Source of the DNA: Candidatus Aegiribacteria sp.
Lineage (GTDB): Bacteria > Fermentibacterota > Fermentibacteria > Fermentibacterales > JCC-6
NCBI GenBank assembly: GCA_030600975.1
Contig: JAUVUL010000031.1
Location: 1-9,504, forward strand
Reading direction: 5' to 3'
DNA: 9,504 bases
In this document: positions 1 to 6,926 of the stretch, one piece after another
Numbering within the stretch: the stretch's first letter is position 1
Layout: every line of letters starts with the position of its first letter
Notes under the pieces: model-generated
The model's database searches: none
The model's input: the letters and a program-made list of their open reading frames with translations, nothing else
What the model was told of the DNA's origin: nothing
Translations under genes and position numbers: made by a program

Positions 1-80
1 CAGTTGATTTTCAGGGCACTGGAGAGGTTCTCATACTACTTTTGGAGGATTCCTACGGCATCGATATGCAATACGATTAG
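1..80 (+). CDS. mreC: MreC C-terminal end (partial, 5' end outside window)
   Basis: The third frame is open from the window edge to a TAG at 78-80 and encodes about 25 residues beginning VDFQGTGEVLILLLED. MreC proteins usually finish their second beta domain with a stretch like VDFSRLEEVLVL, and the tail here fits that pattern. MreC is the periplasmic scaffold of the elongasome, linking MreB and MreD to PBP2 and RodA. The position directly ahead of mreD supports the call more than the short sequence does. The usual charged or proline-rich tail is brief. With so little sequence, another protein cannot be excluded. Confidence 0.6.
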   Translation, partial: VDFQGTGEVLILLLEDSYGIDMQYD

Positions 81-106
81 TATCATGACCGGATTTCAGG
101 TGTAAT

Positions 107-592
107 GTGCAGGTTAGAATACTTGTACTTGCTGTCACGATAATCAGTCAGTTTCTAATGGAACTGACTGTCGGTCGAGTGTTCTTTGCCCCCTCTCTTG
201 TACCTTTAATACTTGTATATCTTTCGGAGAACTACGAAAAAATGTGGGCGGTGGATGGAGCATTCTGGTCCGGTCTGTGTCTTGATTTCCTTTTGCACCA
301 GCCTCCAGGTTCATCATCTCTTGCCCTCCTTGCAGGACTGTATGCGGCAAAGGCTTTCAGCAGACTTTCATCCGGAGAGGGGAAAGGTTACCTTCTCAGT
401 ATGACGGCAATAGCGGTAATGGTCTCCGATACGGTTTTCATACTTGTTGCGACGCGACCTCTAGGTTCTGGTTTCAATTCAGTACTGCTTCTTGTTATTC
501 CAAGAACGGTTCTAACTGTGATCATTGGAGCACTTCTTCTCACTGTAATCGAATGGATTTCGGATATGAGATCCAGGAAAGTCATCGGGTAA
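107..592 (+). CDS. mreD: rod shape-determining protein MreD
   Basis: A 161-residue, very hydrophobic protein with about five predicted membrane segments (roughly residues 5-40, 45-80, 95-115, 120-150). The motif around residues 50-75 (GAFWSGLCLDFLLHQPPGSSSLALL) matches the MreD pattern of a D-L-hydrophobic turn followed by P-G-x-S-S-L-A-L-L. MreD is an inner-membrane partner of MreC in the elongasome. The start is GTG at 107: the upstream frame closes with TGA at 86-88, and AGGTG at 98-102 gives a weak ribosome site. Length is normal for the family (about 160-170). It follows mreC by 26 bp and ends 4 bp before mrdA, so it is very likely co-transcribed. The low conservation of MreD means the neighbourhood carries much of the weight. 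Confidence 0.85.
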   Translation: MQVRILVLAVTIISQFLMELTVGRVFFAPSLVPLILVYLSENYEKMWAVDGAFWSGLCLDFLLHQPPGSSSLALLAGLYAAKAFSRLSSGEGKGYLLSMTAIAVMVSDTVFILVATRPLGSGFNSVLLLVIPRTVLTVIIGALLLTVIEWISDMRSRKVIG

Positions 593-596
593 GCTC

Positions 597-2306
597 ATGT
601 TCAGGAAAGAGAAACAGTGGTCCTCCCTGGCGTTCATGATAACGACACTGGTTCTCTTCATGATTTTAGGCGGAAGGCTTTTTTTCCTCCAGATACTCAA
701 AGGGGATTACTACAGAGGCTTAGCCAGTCAGAACCATATCAGAGTAATAACAAAGCCTGCACCACGCGGATTGATCAGCGACAGGAACGGAGTTGTTCTC
801 GCCGATAGCAGACCCACCTTCATCGTAACTGCGGTACCATCGGAATTCGACAGTACAAATACGGTGCAAGTCGCCTCTCTGCTTGGCATCACGGAAGAAA
901 CTTTGTCCAGTATTCTCAGCCAGGCCTCATCAGTTCCCCATAGACCTGTTGTGCTCAGGGCGAGTATGAGCGTGGAGGATGTGAGCTCGATTGCAGAATA
1001 CCTCTATCGTATTCCAGGGGTTCTTATTGATGTGGCGCCCCAGAGGCGATACCACAGACCTGTGGATTTCTGTCATATCATCGGATACGTTGGACTCTCG
1101 GACGATCCTGAATCATACCGTGGAGAAATAACCGGGAGAACCGGCATCGAGTTAAGCCTGAACGAAACATTACGCGGGAGTCCGGGACTGCACCGCGAAG
1201 TCGTGGATGCTATGGGAAGAGTCGTTGAGGAATACAGGGGAACGGATTCCGATGAACCTTTACCCGGGAAGAACGTTACAATAACCATTGATGCGGAGCT
1301 TCAGAGAACAGCGCTTGAGCACTTAGAGAAAACTGCACTGCCCGGCGCCGTGGTTATCATCGATTATGTGAACGGAGATATTCTCTGTGCAGCCTCTTCT
1401 CCTTCGTTTGATACTAACATGTTCTCAGGGGGGATATCACAGGATGACTGGGATGCTCTTCTTCAGAATCCAGCGAACCCCCTGTACTGCAGAGCATGGA
1501 CAGCATCCTACCCACCGGCTTCCACCTTCAAGATAGTTACTGCTTACTGGCTTATCGCTGAGGGTCTGATTAATGAGAATACCTTGCCTGCGCCGTGTTA
1601 CGGTTCACTTACTCTTGGGGACACCGAATTCGGATGCTGGACTGCCCATGGAAGGTTGAACATCATCTCGGCATTTGCGCAGTCCTGCGATGTCTTCTTC
1701 TACCGAACATCACAGCTGGGATCACTGAACGGACTTTCGGAATACGCAGAATTCTTCGGTCTCGGATCACGCCTTTCGGAAGTCCTTACGGATGAAAGAA
1801 GCGGTCTTGTTCCGGATTCGGATTACCTCAACAGCGCTTATGGGGCTGATGGATGGGGATTGGGCAACCTTCTTAATATTTCAATCGGTCAGGGGGAGCT
1901 TCTGGCCACACCTTTGCAGATGGCGGCCATGACAGGAGTAATCGCCTCAAGGGGCAGGATGCCGTTGCCACGTTTAGTTCTACGGAGTGAAGAGAGGGAG
2001 CCCTTCTTCCCGGCCACAGCCTGCGATGATGCCGCGTTCGATGTTGTAACAGAGGGAATGCTGCAGACTGTCATTTCAAGGAGGGGAACCCTCCACGGAG
2101 TCTTTTCGGATTTTCCGTGGGATTTCTGGGGAAAAACAGGAACCGCTGAGTGCTCCGGCGAAGACCATGCAATTGTTGTGGGTTTTACACGTGAGCCTGA
2201 ACCTGTTGTTATATGCGTTATTATTGAACATGGAGGACATGGGGGATCTGTTGCGGGACCTGTAACCAGGGATATACTTCTGAGTTACTTCGAGAGGAGT
2301 GATTGA
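597..2306 (+). CDS. mrdA: penicillin-binding protein 2 (elongation transpeptidase)
   Basis: Cross-links side-wall peptidoglycan as the class B transpeptidase partner of RodA, anchored in the inner membrane with its domains in the periplasm. One N-terminal membrane segment (about residues 11-31) is followed by the dimerisation or pedestal region with the APRGLISDRNGVVLA box. The transpeptidase motifs are all visible: STFK with catalytic Ser309 and Lys312, an SCD at 363-365 (PBP2 proteins often have Asp where other PBPs have SxN), and KTG at 513-515. At 569 residues it is shorter than the Escherichia coli enzyme (633), mostly because it lacks a C-terminal extension. ATG at 597 lies 4 bp after mreD. 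Its TGA at 2304-2306 overlaps the assigned rodA start, pointing to translational coupling. No inactivating change is seen. Confidence 0.95.
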   Translation: MFRKEKQWSSLAFMITTLVLFMILGGRLFFLQILKGDYYRGLASQNHIRVITKPAPRGLISDRNGVVLADSRPTFIVTAVPSEFDSTNTVQVASLLGITEETLSSILSQASSVPHRPVVLRASMSVEDVSSIAEYLYRIPGVLIDVAPQRRYHRPVDFCHIIGYVGLSDDPESYRGEITGRTGIELSLNETLRGSPGLHREVVDAMGRVVEEYRGTDSDEPLPGKNVTITIDAELQRTALEHLEKTALPGAVVIIDYVNGDILCAASSPSFDTNMFSGGISQDDWDALLQNPANPLYCRAWTASYPPASTFKIVTAYWLIAEGLINENTLPAPCYGSLTLGDTEFGCWTAHGRLNIISAFAQSCDVFFYRTSQLGSLNGLSEYAEFFGLGSRLSEVLTDERSGLVPDSDYLNSAYGADGWGLGNLLNISIGQGELLATPLQMAAMTGVIASRGRMPLPRLVLRSEEREPFFPATACDDAAFDVVTEGMLQTVISRRGTLHGVFSDFPWDFWGKTGTAECSGEDHAIVVGFTREPEPVVICVIIEHGGHGGSVAGPVTRDILLSYFERSD

Positions 2307-3507
2307 CCTGATAGGCAGAGACCGGCCGGATTTAGTTCTGCTGATAGCACTGCTGGTACTTTTTCTGATAGGCCTGGCAGCTGTTTACTCGGCTTCAACA
2401 GTTATTTCTGAAAGCGGTCTGTTCGAAAAGCAGGTTACATGGTCCATAATCGGTCTGATCGCGTTTCTTGCGGGAACCATTATCTCCCTCAGGAGACTGG
2501 AAGAAATTTCACCGATTGCATATGCTTTTATTTGCCTGCTTCTTCTTGTGACGCTTTTCATAGGAAGTGGACCCGCGAACAGGTGGTTAGCAATCGGTCC
2601 AGTTCACTTGCAGCCGTCTGAAATCGCCAAAGCAGGGTTGATACTGGTGACTGCCTGGTGGCTCGCATCCCAGAAAGTAAGACCGAGAAAATTCGGAGAA
2701 ACACTGATCTTTCTGACCGTAATCCCTGCGGTCGTTCTGACTGCTTTGCAGCCTGATCTCGGTACGGCGGTCTCAATGCTGTTTATCGTGCTTGCGATGT
2801 TTGTATGGGCAGGCTACGGGGTCGGTTGGATAATACTTCTGGTCAGCCCGATTCTGGCCGCTGTCTCCTCAATGAATATTCTACTCTGGCTCGGTTTCAT
2901 GATGATTCTCACCATAATACTATACAGGCGTAAGTATCCGGTTCCCATGTGGATAGCTTTTATGGGAGGTAATTCTATTGTTGCTGCCCTTACTCCGATA
3001 GCATGGAATATGCTCAAGCCTTATCAGCAATCGAGACTGATTACATTCCTGAACCCCTCAAATGATCCGCATGGTTCAGGATGGAATATCATACAGTCTG
3101 AAGTTGCCGTGGGCTCCGGTGGGCTCTCCGGCCAGGGTTTTCTTCAGGGCGCACAGAAGGAACTTGCTTTTCTGCCTGCAAGGCATACGGATTTTGTTTT
3201 CTCCGTCTGGGCTGAAGAGACTGGTTTCATCGGATGCCTGATACTGCTCACAGCTTTCTTCATACTGTTCTGGAGAATAGTCATTGCTGCGAGGAAGTCT
3301 GTCAATCCATTCAACTCCCTTGTAGCAGCCGGGATCGGAGCCTATATAGGGATACATGTTTTCGTAAACGTGGGAATGACCCTGGGGATAATGCCTGTAA
3401 CGGGCCTTCCACTTCCACTTATAAGCTACGGAGGCAGCCAGCTGGTGACAGTGCTGTTTCTTCTTGGTCTTGTACTTAATACAGGAATGTACTGGAGAGA
3501 AGTATAA
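2299..3507 (+). CDS. rodA: RodA, SEDS peptidoglycan glycosyltransferase
   Basis: Polymerises lipid II into glycan strands in complex with PBP2. The 402-residue protein has about ten membrane segments and the SEDS family signatures in order: a QPSE box near residue 105, QPDLGT at 151-156, the extracellular loop NPSNDPHGSGWN at 252-263, LPARHTDFVFSVWAEE at 292-307, and GLPLPLISYGGS at 369-380. The loop Asp region matches the area known to be catalytic in RodA. GTG at 2299 overlaps mrdA by 8 bp, but the ribosome site GAGGAG (2294-2299) is better spaced for an in-frame CTG at 2308, so the exact start is open. The last eight codons are duplicated about 4 kb downstream, at the right edge of the island. 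Confidence 0.95.
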   Translation: MIDLIGRDRPDLVLLIALLVLFLIGLAAVYSASTVISESGLFEKQVTWSIIGLIAFLAGTIISLRRLEEISPIAYAFICLLLLVTLFIGSGPANRWLAIGPVHLQPSEIAKAGLILVTAWWLASQKVRPRKFGETLIFLTVIPAVVLTALQPDLGTAVSMLFIVLAMFVWAGYGVGWIILLVSPILAAVSSMNILLWLGFMMILTIILYRRKYPVPMWIAFMGGNSIVAALTPIAWNMLKPYQQSRLITFLNPSNDPHGSGWNIIQSEVAVGSGGLSGQGFLQGAQKELAFLPARHTDFVFSVWAEETGFIGCLILLTAFFILFWRIVIAARKSVNPFNSLVAAGIGAYIGIHVFVNVGMTLGIMPVTGLPLPLISYGGSQLVTVLFLLGLVLNTGMYWREV

Positions 3508-3577
3508 CCCGGAGTGACAGACTCATACTAAGGGCTTAGATCATTCTGATCGCAGAAGAACTGTCTGGAGGTTTCCT
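3482..3577 (+). repeat. island-flanking direct repeat, left copy
   Basis: About 96 bp that recur at 7568-7664 in the same orientation. The first 42 bp are identical. Over the whole length I count four substitutions (3524, 3542, 3545, 3575) and one missing base (the A at 7652 of the other copy). This copy includes the rodA 3' end from codon 395 through the stop, then the spacer and the GGAGG of an lgt-type ribosome site. The lgt start codon is absent here. It contains a perfect small hairpin GATCA-TTC-TGATC (3539-3551) that is broken in the right copy. Confidence 0.95.
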
Positions 3578-3784
3578 TGGAGAAGCTTCTTCCTGTAGCG
3601 GATATTCTTACATCCTCGTACCAATTACGCCATCTCTCCCAGAATAGAATCATTCGTTTTCTTCCCCCGGTGTCAGCCGTATAAGAAGCACCAAGCTAAG
3701 CTTGGAGCACTAACTCTTCAAATCAGCAGACTGCTACAGCTAGAGTCTGGAACTGTAGAGCAGGAATTCTGCTGCATTTGATGG
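3508..3784. other. intergenic region between convergent rodA and mazF-like gene
   Basis: Holds the rest of the left repeat (to 3577), a perfect 10-bp palindrome AGAAGCTTCT (3581-3590), a 7-bp inverted repeat with one central base CCAAGCT-A-AGCTTGG (3691-3705), and most of an attC-like site (3708-3790). No T-tract follows the palindromes, so I do not call a terminator. A 41-codon open frame on the - strand (3653 to 3528, starting MILFWERWRNWYED) is the only other coding possibility. It has no recognisable family and runs into the repeat, so I do not call it a gene. On the + strand a short frame encodes PVADILTSSY; its likeness to the start of Lgt is too weak to call a remnant. Confidence 0.6.
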
Positions 3785-3790
3785 TTAACC
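3708..3790 (-). other. attC-like recombination site at the end of the mazEF segment
   Basis: Read on the - strand: core box GGTTAAC (3784-3790, overlapping the mazF stop codon), a 4-nt spacer, a long imperfect stem, a 5-nt spacer, and core box GTTAGTG (3708-3714). The outer stem pairs 3720-3730 with 3768-3779 over 11 bp, with one bulged base at 3775. The inner stem pairs 3731-3739 with 3753-3763 over 9 bp, with a 2-base bulge. The loop is 13 nt. This R box - spacer - bulged stem - spacer - R box plan and the 83-bp length match integron attC sites (RYYYAAC...GTTRRRY). The boxes each deviate from consensus, so a chance or unrelated hairpin remains possible. Confidence 0.5.
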
Positions 3791-4123
3791 CCCAATAATT
3801 TCATTCAGACCAGCTAAAACTTCTGCAAGATTCTCAGGAGATATCCTAGTGATCCTCTCGCCAATACGCTTTATTGACAACGTTCTGATCTGGCTGATCT
3901 TGACCCATGATCTTTTTGGGAGTGATCCACCTGATAACTCCAAGGTCAGGGGGAATCCCGCCCTGGGCTCCCTGCTGGTGAGAGCGACTGCTATCACTGT
4001 ACCTGAACGATCATTGAATACATCCTTGCTGAGGACAATAACAGGCCTTCTCCCCGATTGCTCATGACCGATGGTCGGGTTCAGATCAGCCCAAAGAACG
4101 TCTCCCCTCAGTACTCTGGCCAT
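3785..4123 (-). CDS. MazF/PemK-family endoribonuclease toxin
   Basis: A 112-residue protein, the standard length for MazF/PemK toxins, which cut mRNA at short sequence motifs and are held inactive by a bound antitoxin. It opens with the family hallmark [27 protein letters not shown] (about residues 6-32), continues with the strand ending in ALTSRE near residue 50, and has the [17 protein letters not shown] region near 71-88. All are intact, so an active toxin is expected. ATG at 4123 overlaps the 3' end of the antitoxin gene by 16 bp, and the toxin's own ribosome site is weak, so translation is probably coupled to the antitoxin. The stop codon TAA lies inside the GGTTAAC box of an attC-like site. 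Subfamily (MazF, PemK or ChpB) cannot be settled from sequence alone. Confidence 0.9.
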   Translation of the reverse strand: MARVLRGDVLWADLNPTIGHEQSGRRPVIVLSKDVFNDRSGTVIAVALTSREPRAGFPLTLELSGGSLPKRSWVKISQIRTLSIKRIGERITRISPENLAEVLAGLNEIIGG

Positions 4124-4350
4124 GATCCAAGCTCACTATTCATACCTTCCTCAGCGATAGCCATTTCTTCTTCGGGATCCAGTTTAGCACATTCTCTGGC
4201 CAAGCGGTTTCCATACTGCCGATCAAGGAAATCATGAACCGCTTTCTGAATAGCTCCGCTTCTGCTTGGAAATGTTTCTTCTCTGACTAGATCATCGAGC
4301 TGCTTCAGCATTTCTTCACTGATGCTGATCGCAATTTTTGCTGTGCTCAT
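4108..4350 (-). CDS. ribbon-helix-helix antitoxin partnered with MazF-like toxin
   Basis: Eighty residues starting [19 protein letters not shown]. The N-terminal half is a ribbon-helix-helix DNA-binding fold: a short strand AKIAISIS, then helices including [22 protein letters not shown]. The acidic C-terminal half ends [15 protein letters not shown], the kind of tail that occupies the MazF groove in RHH-type MazE proteins. I chose ATG at 4350 because GGAGGGAAG (4353-4361 region) sits just upstream. A longer frame reaches 4485 but would run back through the attC-like hairpin and into the FRG gene's 3' end. The gene probably represses its own promoter together with the toxin. It overlaps the toxin gene by 16 bp. 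Confidence 0.88.
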   Translation of the reverse strand: MSTAKIAISISEEMLKQLDDLVREETFPSRSGAIQKAVHDFLDRQYGNRLARECAKLDPEEEMAIAEEGMNSELGSWPEY

Positions 4351-4368
4351 GTTCTTCCCTCCGGTATT

Positions 4369-4404
4369 ACCATTTGTCATACCTTCGGGTTTGTCAAGGG
4401 TTAA
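4369..4404 (-). promoter_or_regulatory. candidate promoter of the mazEF-like pair
   Basis: Two overlapping readings exist on the - strand. One has a consensus -35 TTGACA (4392-4397), but with a poor -10 (AATGGT, 4369-4374) at 17-bp spacing. The other has TTAACC (4399-4404) and TATGAC (4376-4381) at 17-bp spacing, four of six matches each. In the second reading the -35 falls inside the cassette core box, so the promoter would sit at the very start of the putative cassette. Toxin-antitoxin cassettes in chromosomal integrons are known to carry their own promoters. Confidence 0.4.
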
Positions 4405-4459
4405 CGTGAAAATCAGTGGTTTTGCTGCAAGCAAAATCCACTGCATTGCTTCGTTGGGC
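4399..4459 (-). other. attC-like recombination site after the FRG gene
   Basis: Read on the - strand: core box GCCCAAC (4453-4459, a full match to RYYYAAC), 9-nt spacer, stem, 8-nt spacer, core box GTTAACC (4399-4405, one mismatch to GTTRRRY). The stem pairs CAGTGG+TTTTGCT (4414-4426) with AGCAAAA+CCACTG (4430-4443). That is 13 bp with a single extra base (T at 4437) and a 3-nt loop. The site begins 3 bp after the FRG stop codon, where attC normally lies in a cassette. The total of 61 bp is within the usual attC range. The asymmetric bulged base is also typical, as integron integrases recognise extrahelical bases. An operator or plain hairpin is the alternative. Confidence 0.5.
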
Positions 4460-4462
4460 GGG

Positions 4463-6187
4463 TCACGGCGTTTGGAGTCTGTCACTAGTCAAATCTATTA
4501 CTGAAAAGTAATCTGCAATCTCGTAAAAGTCGCGTCCCCATTCGCGAAGTACATTTGGCGTTGTGACAACCCAACCGCAGTGAATCATTAGACGATTCTC
4601 AGCGACCTGGCCGCTTGGAAACCGCAGTCCCACTCTATTCCTCCTGAAGTCATCTGCGATGTGCTTGCAGAAAAGCGCAGTCCGGGCATCGGGAACGCTG
4701 TGCAGCAGCAATACAATTACTGATGGAAGAGTCTCAAGAGGAACTATGTTCAAGATAGCATTTACGTCGCGCGATGATACACGCACGGGACTCAGGCCAA
4801 CGTCTCTGATAAGATCGCAGAGATAATCGGTAGTACGTGCCACAGAGTCTTCAGGCGCGAGTAGAAGCGAGGAATGTCCCGCTATAATTTTTTCTGATAT
4901 AATCTTCCTGGCTGACACTTCGGCCCTCACCTCCCGGAAAATCTGCCTGAGCACAGGCTCCATCGTCTTCTTACCATGCATTGCGAGTCGATCGAAGATG
5001 TCTGTTGCATCCTCGGCGCGATCATCGAAGGCCACAATGCTCTCCACCGCATGCCGTAGCCGAGTCAGTGTTAGGCATGTTGGAGGCAAGTCCAGTCCCT
5101 CCGCCTCCTTTAGCCTTCCAAACCACCTGGAAAAGATGTCGATTTCTTGCCTCTTCCGAACAGAAAGAGTGTCCCAATCTGTCCACGTCTTTGCCAGTTG
5201 AAGATAGTCGCCAACTTCCGACGAGGATATGCTTGTGCCGTACCCTCGGCGAAGCAGCAGCTCGAGTTCCTCTAACACGGCCGCGAGGGAAGCGGGGACG
5301 ATCATGTTAGTGGGCGCCTCCAGCGATTTCCTGCACGCCTCTACGTATTGGAAGACCGAATCGTTTGGCGGGAATAGAACATCTTCGGTGAGCCCCACAG
5401 TCACGCCGAAGAGCTCTGTATCCCGTCCGTGCTTGAAATAGCATCGCTCGACTGACGTGAACGTCTCTAGGAAACCGATCTTGAAATCGGCGAAGAAGAT
5501 TCCTTTCTGATTTAGGATGCGGTCCACCTCGTCAACCTTAAAGCTCACACGCTGTCCGAGCGCTGTCCCCGTCACCGTCGCGAGCTTCTGAAAATCGACA
5601 TTATGGGCCTTGATAATGCAACCCATGCTGGGGCCAAGATTGTGTCTGTAGCCCTGGCAGGCAAACGCCGCCGCAACTCGCATATCTGTGGTGAAGTCGA
5701 GCAGTGGCGTCAGAAAACCGTAGTGCTGCAGAACACCGAGGAGTTTGATGGCGGGCAAATGCTTGATAGGACTCTCGTCCACGAGAAGCAGACGCGCCAT
5801 GGCGAGCGTGTTCTCAATGTTCGATTTGGCATCGGCAGGCACTCTCACAAGATTGGGGGATAGAATCCAATTGGCATCACGATGACCTCTGAAACTGTTG
5901 TCCTGATGCTGCCACCCGCCAAATAGCAGAGTGCCCTCCTCGAACAGCATCAGTTCGAAGATCGACTCGTATGTTCGAATGCCATTAATGTAGCTGGGTC
6001 TAATCTGCGCCTTGACTCTGGCTGCGCGGCGCAGCTGTTCAGTATCTTCTCGGCTGACGCCATATTTCTCCATGGGACTCGAATAATCTTCCCAAAGGGC
6101 GTAGTGCCTTATCTTCTCCCAATCAGAACCATAGTTGTCACTGAGCTGCCCGAGGATGAGCTTCGCGTATGCGTCGCGGAAGTTCAT
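4463..6187 (-). CDS. FRG-domain protein of unknown function
   Basis: A 574-residue soluble protein. Residues about 75-285 carry the FRG domain: [17 protein letters not shown] with the naming F-R-G at 99-101, [24 protein letters not shown] (QHYG at 154-157, LLDFTT at 162-167), [13 protein letters not shown] near 223-235, and [19 protein letters not shown] near 271-289. FRG domains occur in many bacterial proteins of unclear activity, often in mobile or defence-rich regions. Residues 1-70 and 290-574 match nothing I recognise. The C-terminal part alternates helices and hydrophobic strands (for example [15 protein letters not shown]). ATG at 6187 has GGTAGG a few bases upstream. It looks richer in G+C than the adjacent BrnTA pair, which suggests separate acquisition. 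It ends 3 bp before an attC-like site. No signal peptide or membrane segment is seen. Confidence 0.85.
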   Translation of the reverse strand: MNFRDAYAKLILGQLSDNYGSDWEKIRHYALWEDYSSPMEKYGVSREDTEQLRRAARVKAQIRPSYINGIRTYESIFELMLFEEGTLLFGGWQHQDNSFRGHRDANWILSPNLVRVPADAKSNIENTLAMARLLLVDESPIKHLPAIKLLGVLQHYGFLTPLLDFTTDMRVAAAFACQGYRHNLGPSMGCIIKAHNVDFQKLATVTGTALGQRVSFKVDEVDRILNQKGIFFADFKIGFLETFTSVERCYFKHGRDTELFGVTVGLTEDVLFPPNDSVFQYVEACRKSLEAPTNMIVPASLAAVLEELELLLRRGYGTSISSSEVGDYLQLAKTWTDWDTLSVRKRQEIDIFSRWFGRLKEAEGLDLPPTCLTLTRLRHAVESIVAFDDRAEDATDIFDRLAMHGKKTMEPVLRQIFREVRAEVSARKIISEKIIAGHSSLLLAPEDSVARTTDYLCDLIRDVGLSPVRVSSRDVNAILNIVPLETLPSVIVLLLHSVPDARTALFCKHIADDFRRNRVGLRFPSGQVAENRLMIHCGWVVTTPNVLREWGRDFYEIADYFSVIDLTSDRLQTP

Positions 6188-6611
6188 AAACCTACCTGCC
6201 TATCGACTCTAGTTCGCGGATTCCGCCTGCATCAATGCGGAAGTGTCATCGCCGGTTGACGTGCGTGTTTTGTCGTCGACCCGTTCGGTCGATCGGTTTT
6301 CTCTTTGTACTTTCTATTTCTTTATTATCATTTTTCATATTCATTTCCGTTTATTTTTTTCTCGCCTGCGGTCGACCTAATGTCGAGTTGACCTGCGTCA
6401 TTGATAACCGAGTTAGCCCATGAGCGCAAGCTCAAGAGGAGAATGAGGTTGAGATGTCGACTGGTACAACTATTTGTTCGAGACGCGCGAGTCAGCGTGC
6501 GGTTCGGTTATTTTCCGTTGGAGCAGTTTCCGGGTCAACTCGGCGTTCGGGCTGCGCGTAGCGCGGCGCGAACGCTCAGAATAACCTGCACAGGTGTAAA
6601 CCTGCCATGGA
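6188..6611. other. 424-bp structured non-coding region upstream of the FRG gene
   Basis: No convincing gene. It presumably holds the FRG promoter on the - strand, which I could not pin down; the A/T-rich part at 6300-6360 is the likeliest place. It is full of inverted repeats: TCGACC-CGTTC-GGTCGA (6276-6292), TGAGC-GCAA-GCTCA (6421-6434), and a large G/C-rich hairpin (6543-6575). A 10-bp inverted repeat pair CGAGTTGACC / GGTCAACTCG (6384-6393 and 6533-6542) brackets 159 bp. A + strand hydrophobic frame at 6235-6423 looks like chance. The density of dyads fits decayed recombination sites or a small structured RNA, but neither is shown. Confidence 0.5.
6543..6575. repeat. strong G/C-rich imperfect hairpin
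   Basis: Left arm GCGTTCG + G + GCTGCGC (6543-6557), loop GTA, right arm GCGCGGC + G + CGAACGC (6561-6575). Fourteen pairs form (one wobble) around a single G/G mismatch. No T-tract follows on either strand, so it is not a standard terminator. It lies 36 bp after the BrnA-like stop codon on the - strand. That is where an attC for the BrnTA segment would be expected, but the flanking core boxes do not both fit. Confidence 0.75.
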
Positions 6612-6926
6612 TCAGACTCCCTGTGTCTGGTTAATTCTGTTGTTCTGTCTCGGTTTCTCTATAAGCCTACCAGAAAGGAATCGATGAAGAATGCTGGAGA
6701 TAAGGGTTTGATATGGGATTCCATCTTCAACAGCAACAAGTTTGAGTTCCTCTAAATCCTTGGAGGATATTCGAATGTTAATTCGTTTATCTTTCCTCAA
6801 AGTATTGCGAGCGTATACCTGGTGCTTCTTAACTTCCTTCTCCAAATCTGGGATGGGTTCCCATTCATCACGCTCGAAAGATTCCAGTATTTTCTTTTCT
6901 TCCTCTTCGAGCTTAAGTTTTTTCAT
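6612..6926 (-). CDS. BrnA-like CopG/ribbon-helix-helix antitoxin
   Basis: A 104-residue protein with a very charged N-terminal half (MKKLKLEEEEKKILESFERDEW...) and a ribbon-helix-helix C-terminal half: RINIRISSKDLEELKLVAVEDGIPYQTLISSILHRFLSGRL (about residues 48-88). This matches the CopG-type antitoxin family that pairs with BrnT-like toxins. The strand RINIRIS contacts DNA and the acidic or helical N-terminal part is the likely toxin-binding region. ATG at 6926 overlaps the toxin's 3' end by 14 bp and has a strong ribosome site GGAGGT (6932-6937). The toxin has none, so the antitoxin may be made in excess. The order toxin then antitoxin is the BrnT-BrnA order. The pair looks more A/T-rich than the FRG gene. 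Confidence 0.88.
   Translation of the reverse strand: MKKLKLEEEEKKILESFERDEWEPIPDLEKEVKKHQVYARNTLRKDKRINIRISSKDLEELKLVAVEDGIPYQTLISSILHRFLSGRLIEKPRQNNRINQTQGV

Noticed and set aside
3691..3773. Possible rho-independent terminators between the convergent rodA and mazF-like genes
   Set aside because: Palindromes are present (for example 3691-3705 and 3759-3773), but none is followed by a T-tract on either strand. The second is part of the attC-like stem.
3720..3773. Repeated AGCAG...CTGCT units as the start of a CRISPR or tandem array
   Set aside because: Only two short inverted pairs occur, with unequal spacing. They are explained by one imperfect stem.
4351..4485. N-terminal extension of the RHH antitoxin
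   Set aside because: It would be translated through the attC-like hairpin and overlap the FRG 3' end. The ATG at 4350 has a strong ribosome site and gives the normal antitoxin start.
4981..5863. Several open frames on + inside the FRG gene
   Set aside because: They are antisense shadows of a well-supported coding region, with arginine/serine-rich compositions and no family resemblance.
6276..6300. TCGACC-CGTTC-GGTCGA hairpin followed by TTTT on + as a terminator
   Set aside because: No + strand gene precedes it, the T-run is only four bases and is separated from the stem. An operator or chance dyad is as likely.
6235..6423. Open frame on + encoding a hydrophobic stretch that could pass for a membrane helix
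   Set aside because: Low-complexity T-rich DNA explains the hydrophobicity, there is no ribosome site, and it lies in the likely promoter region of the FRG gene on the other strand.
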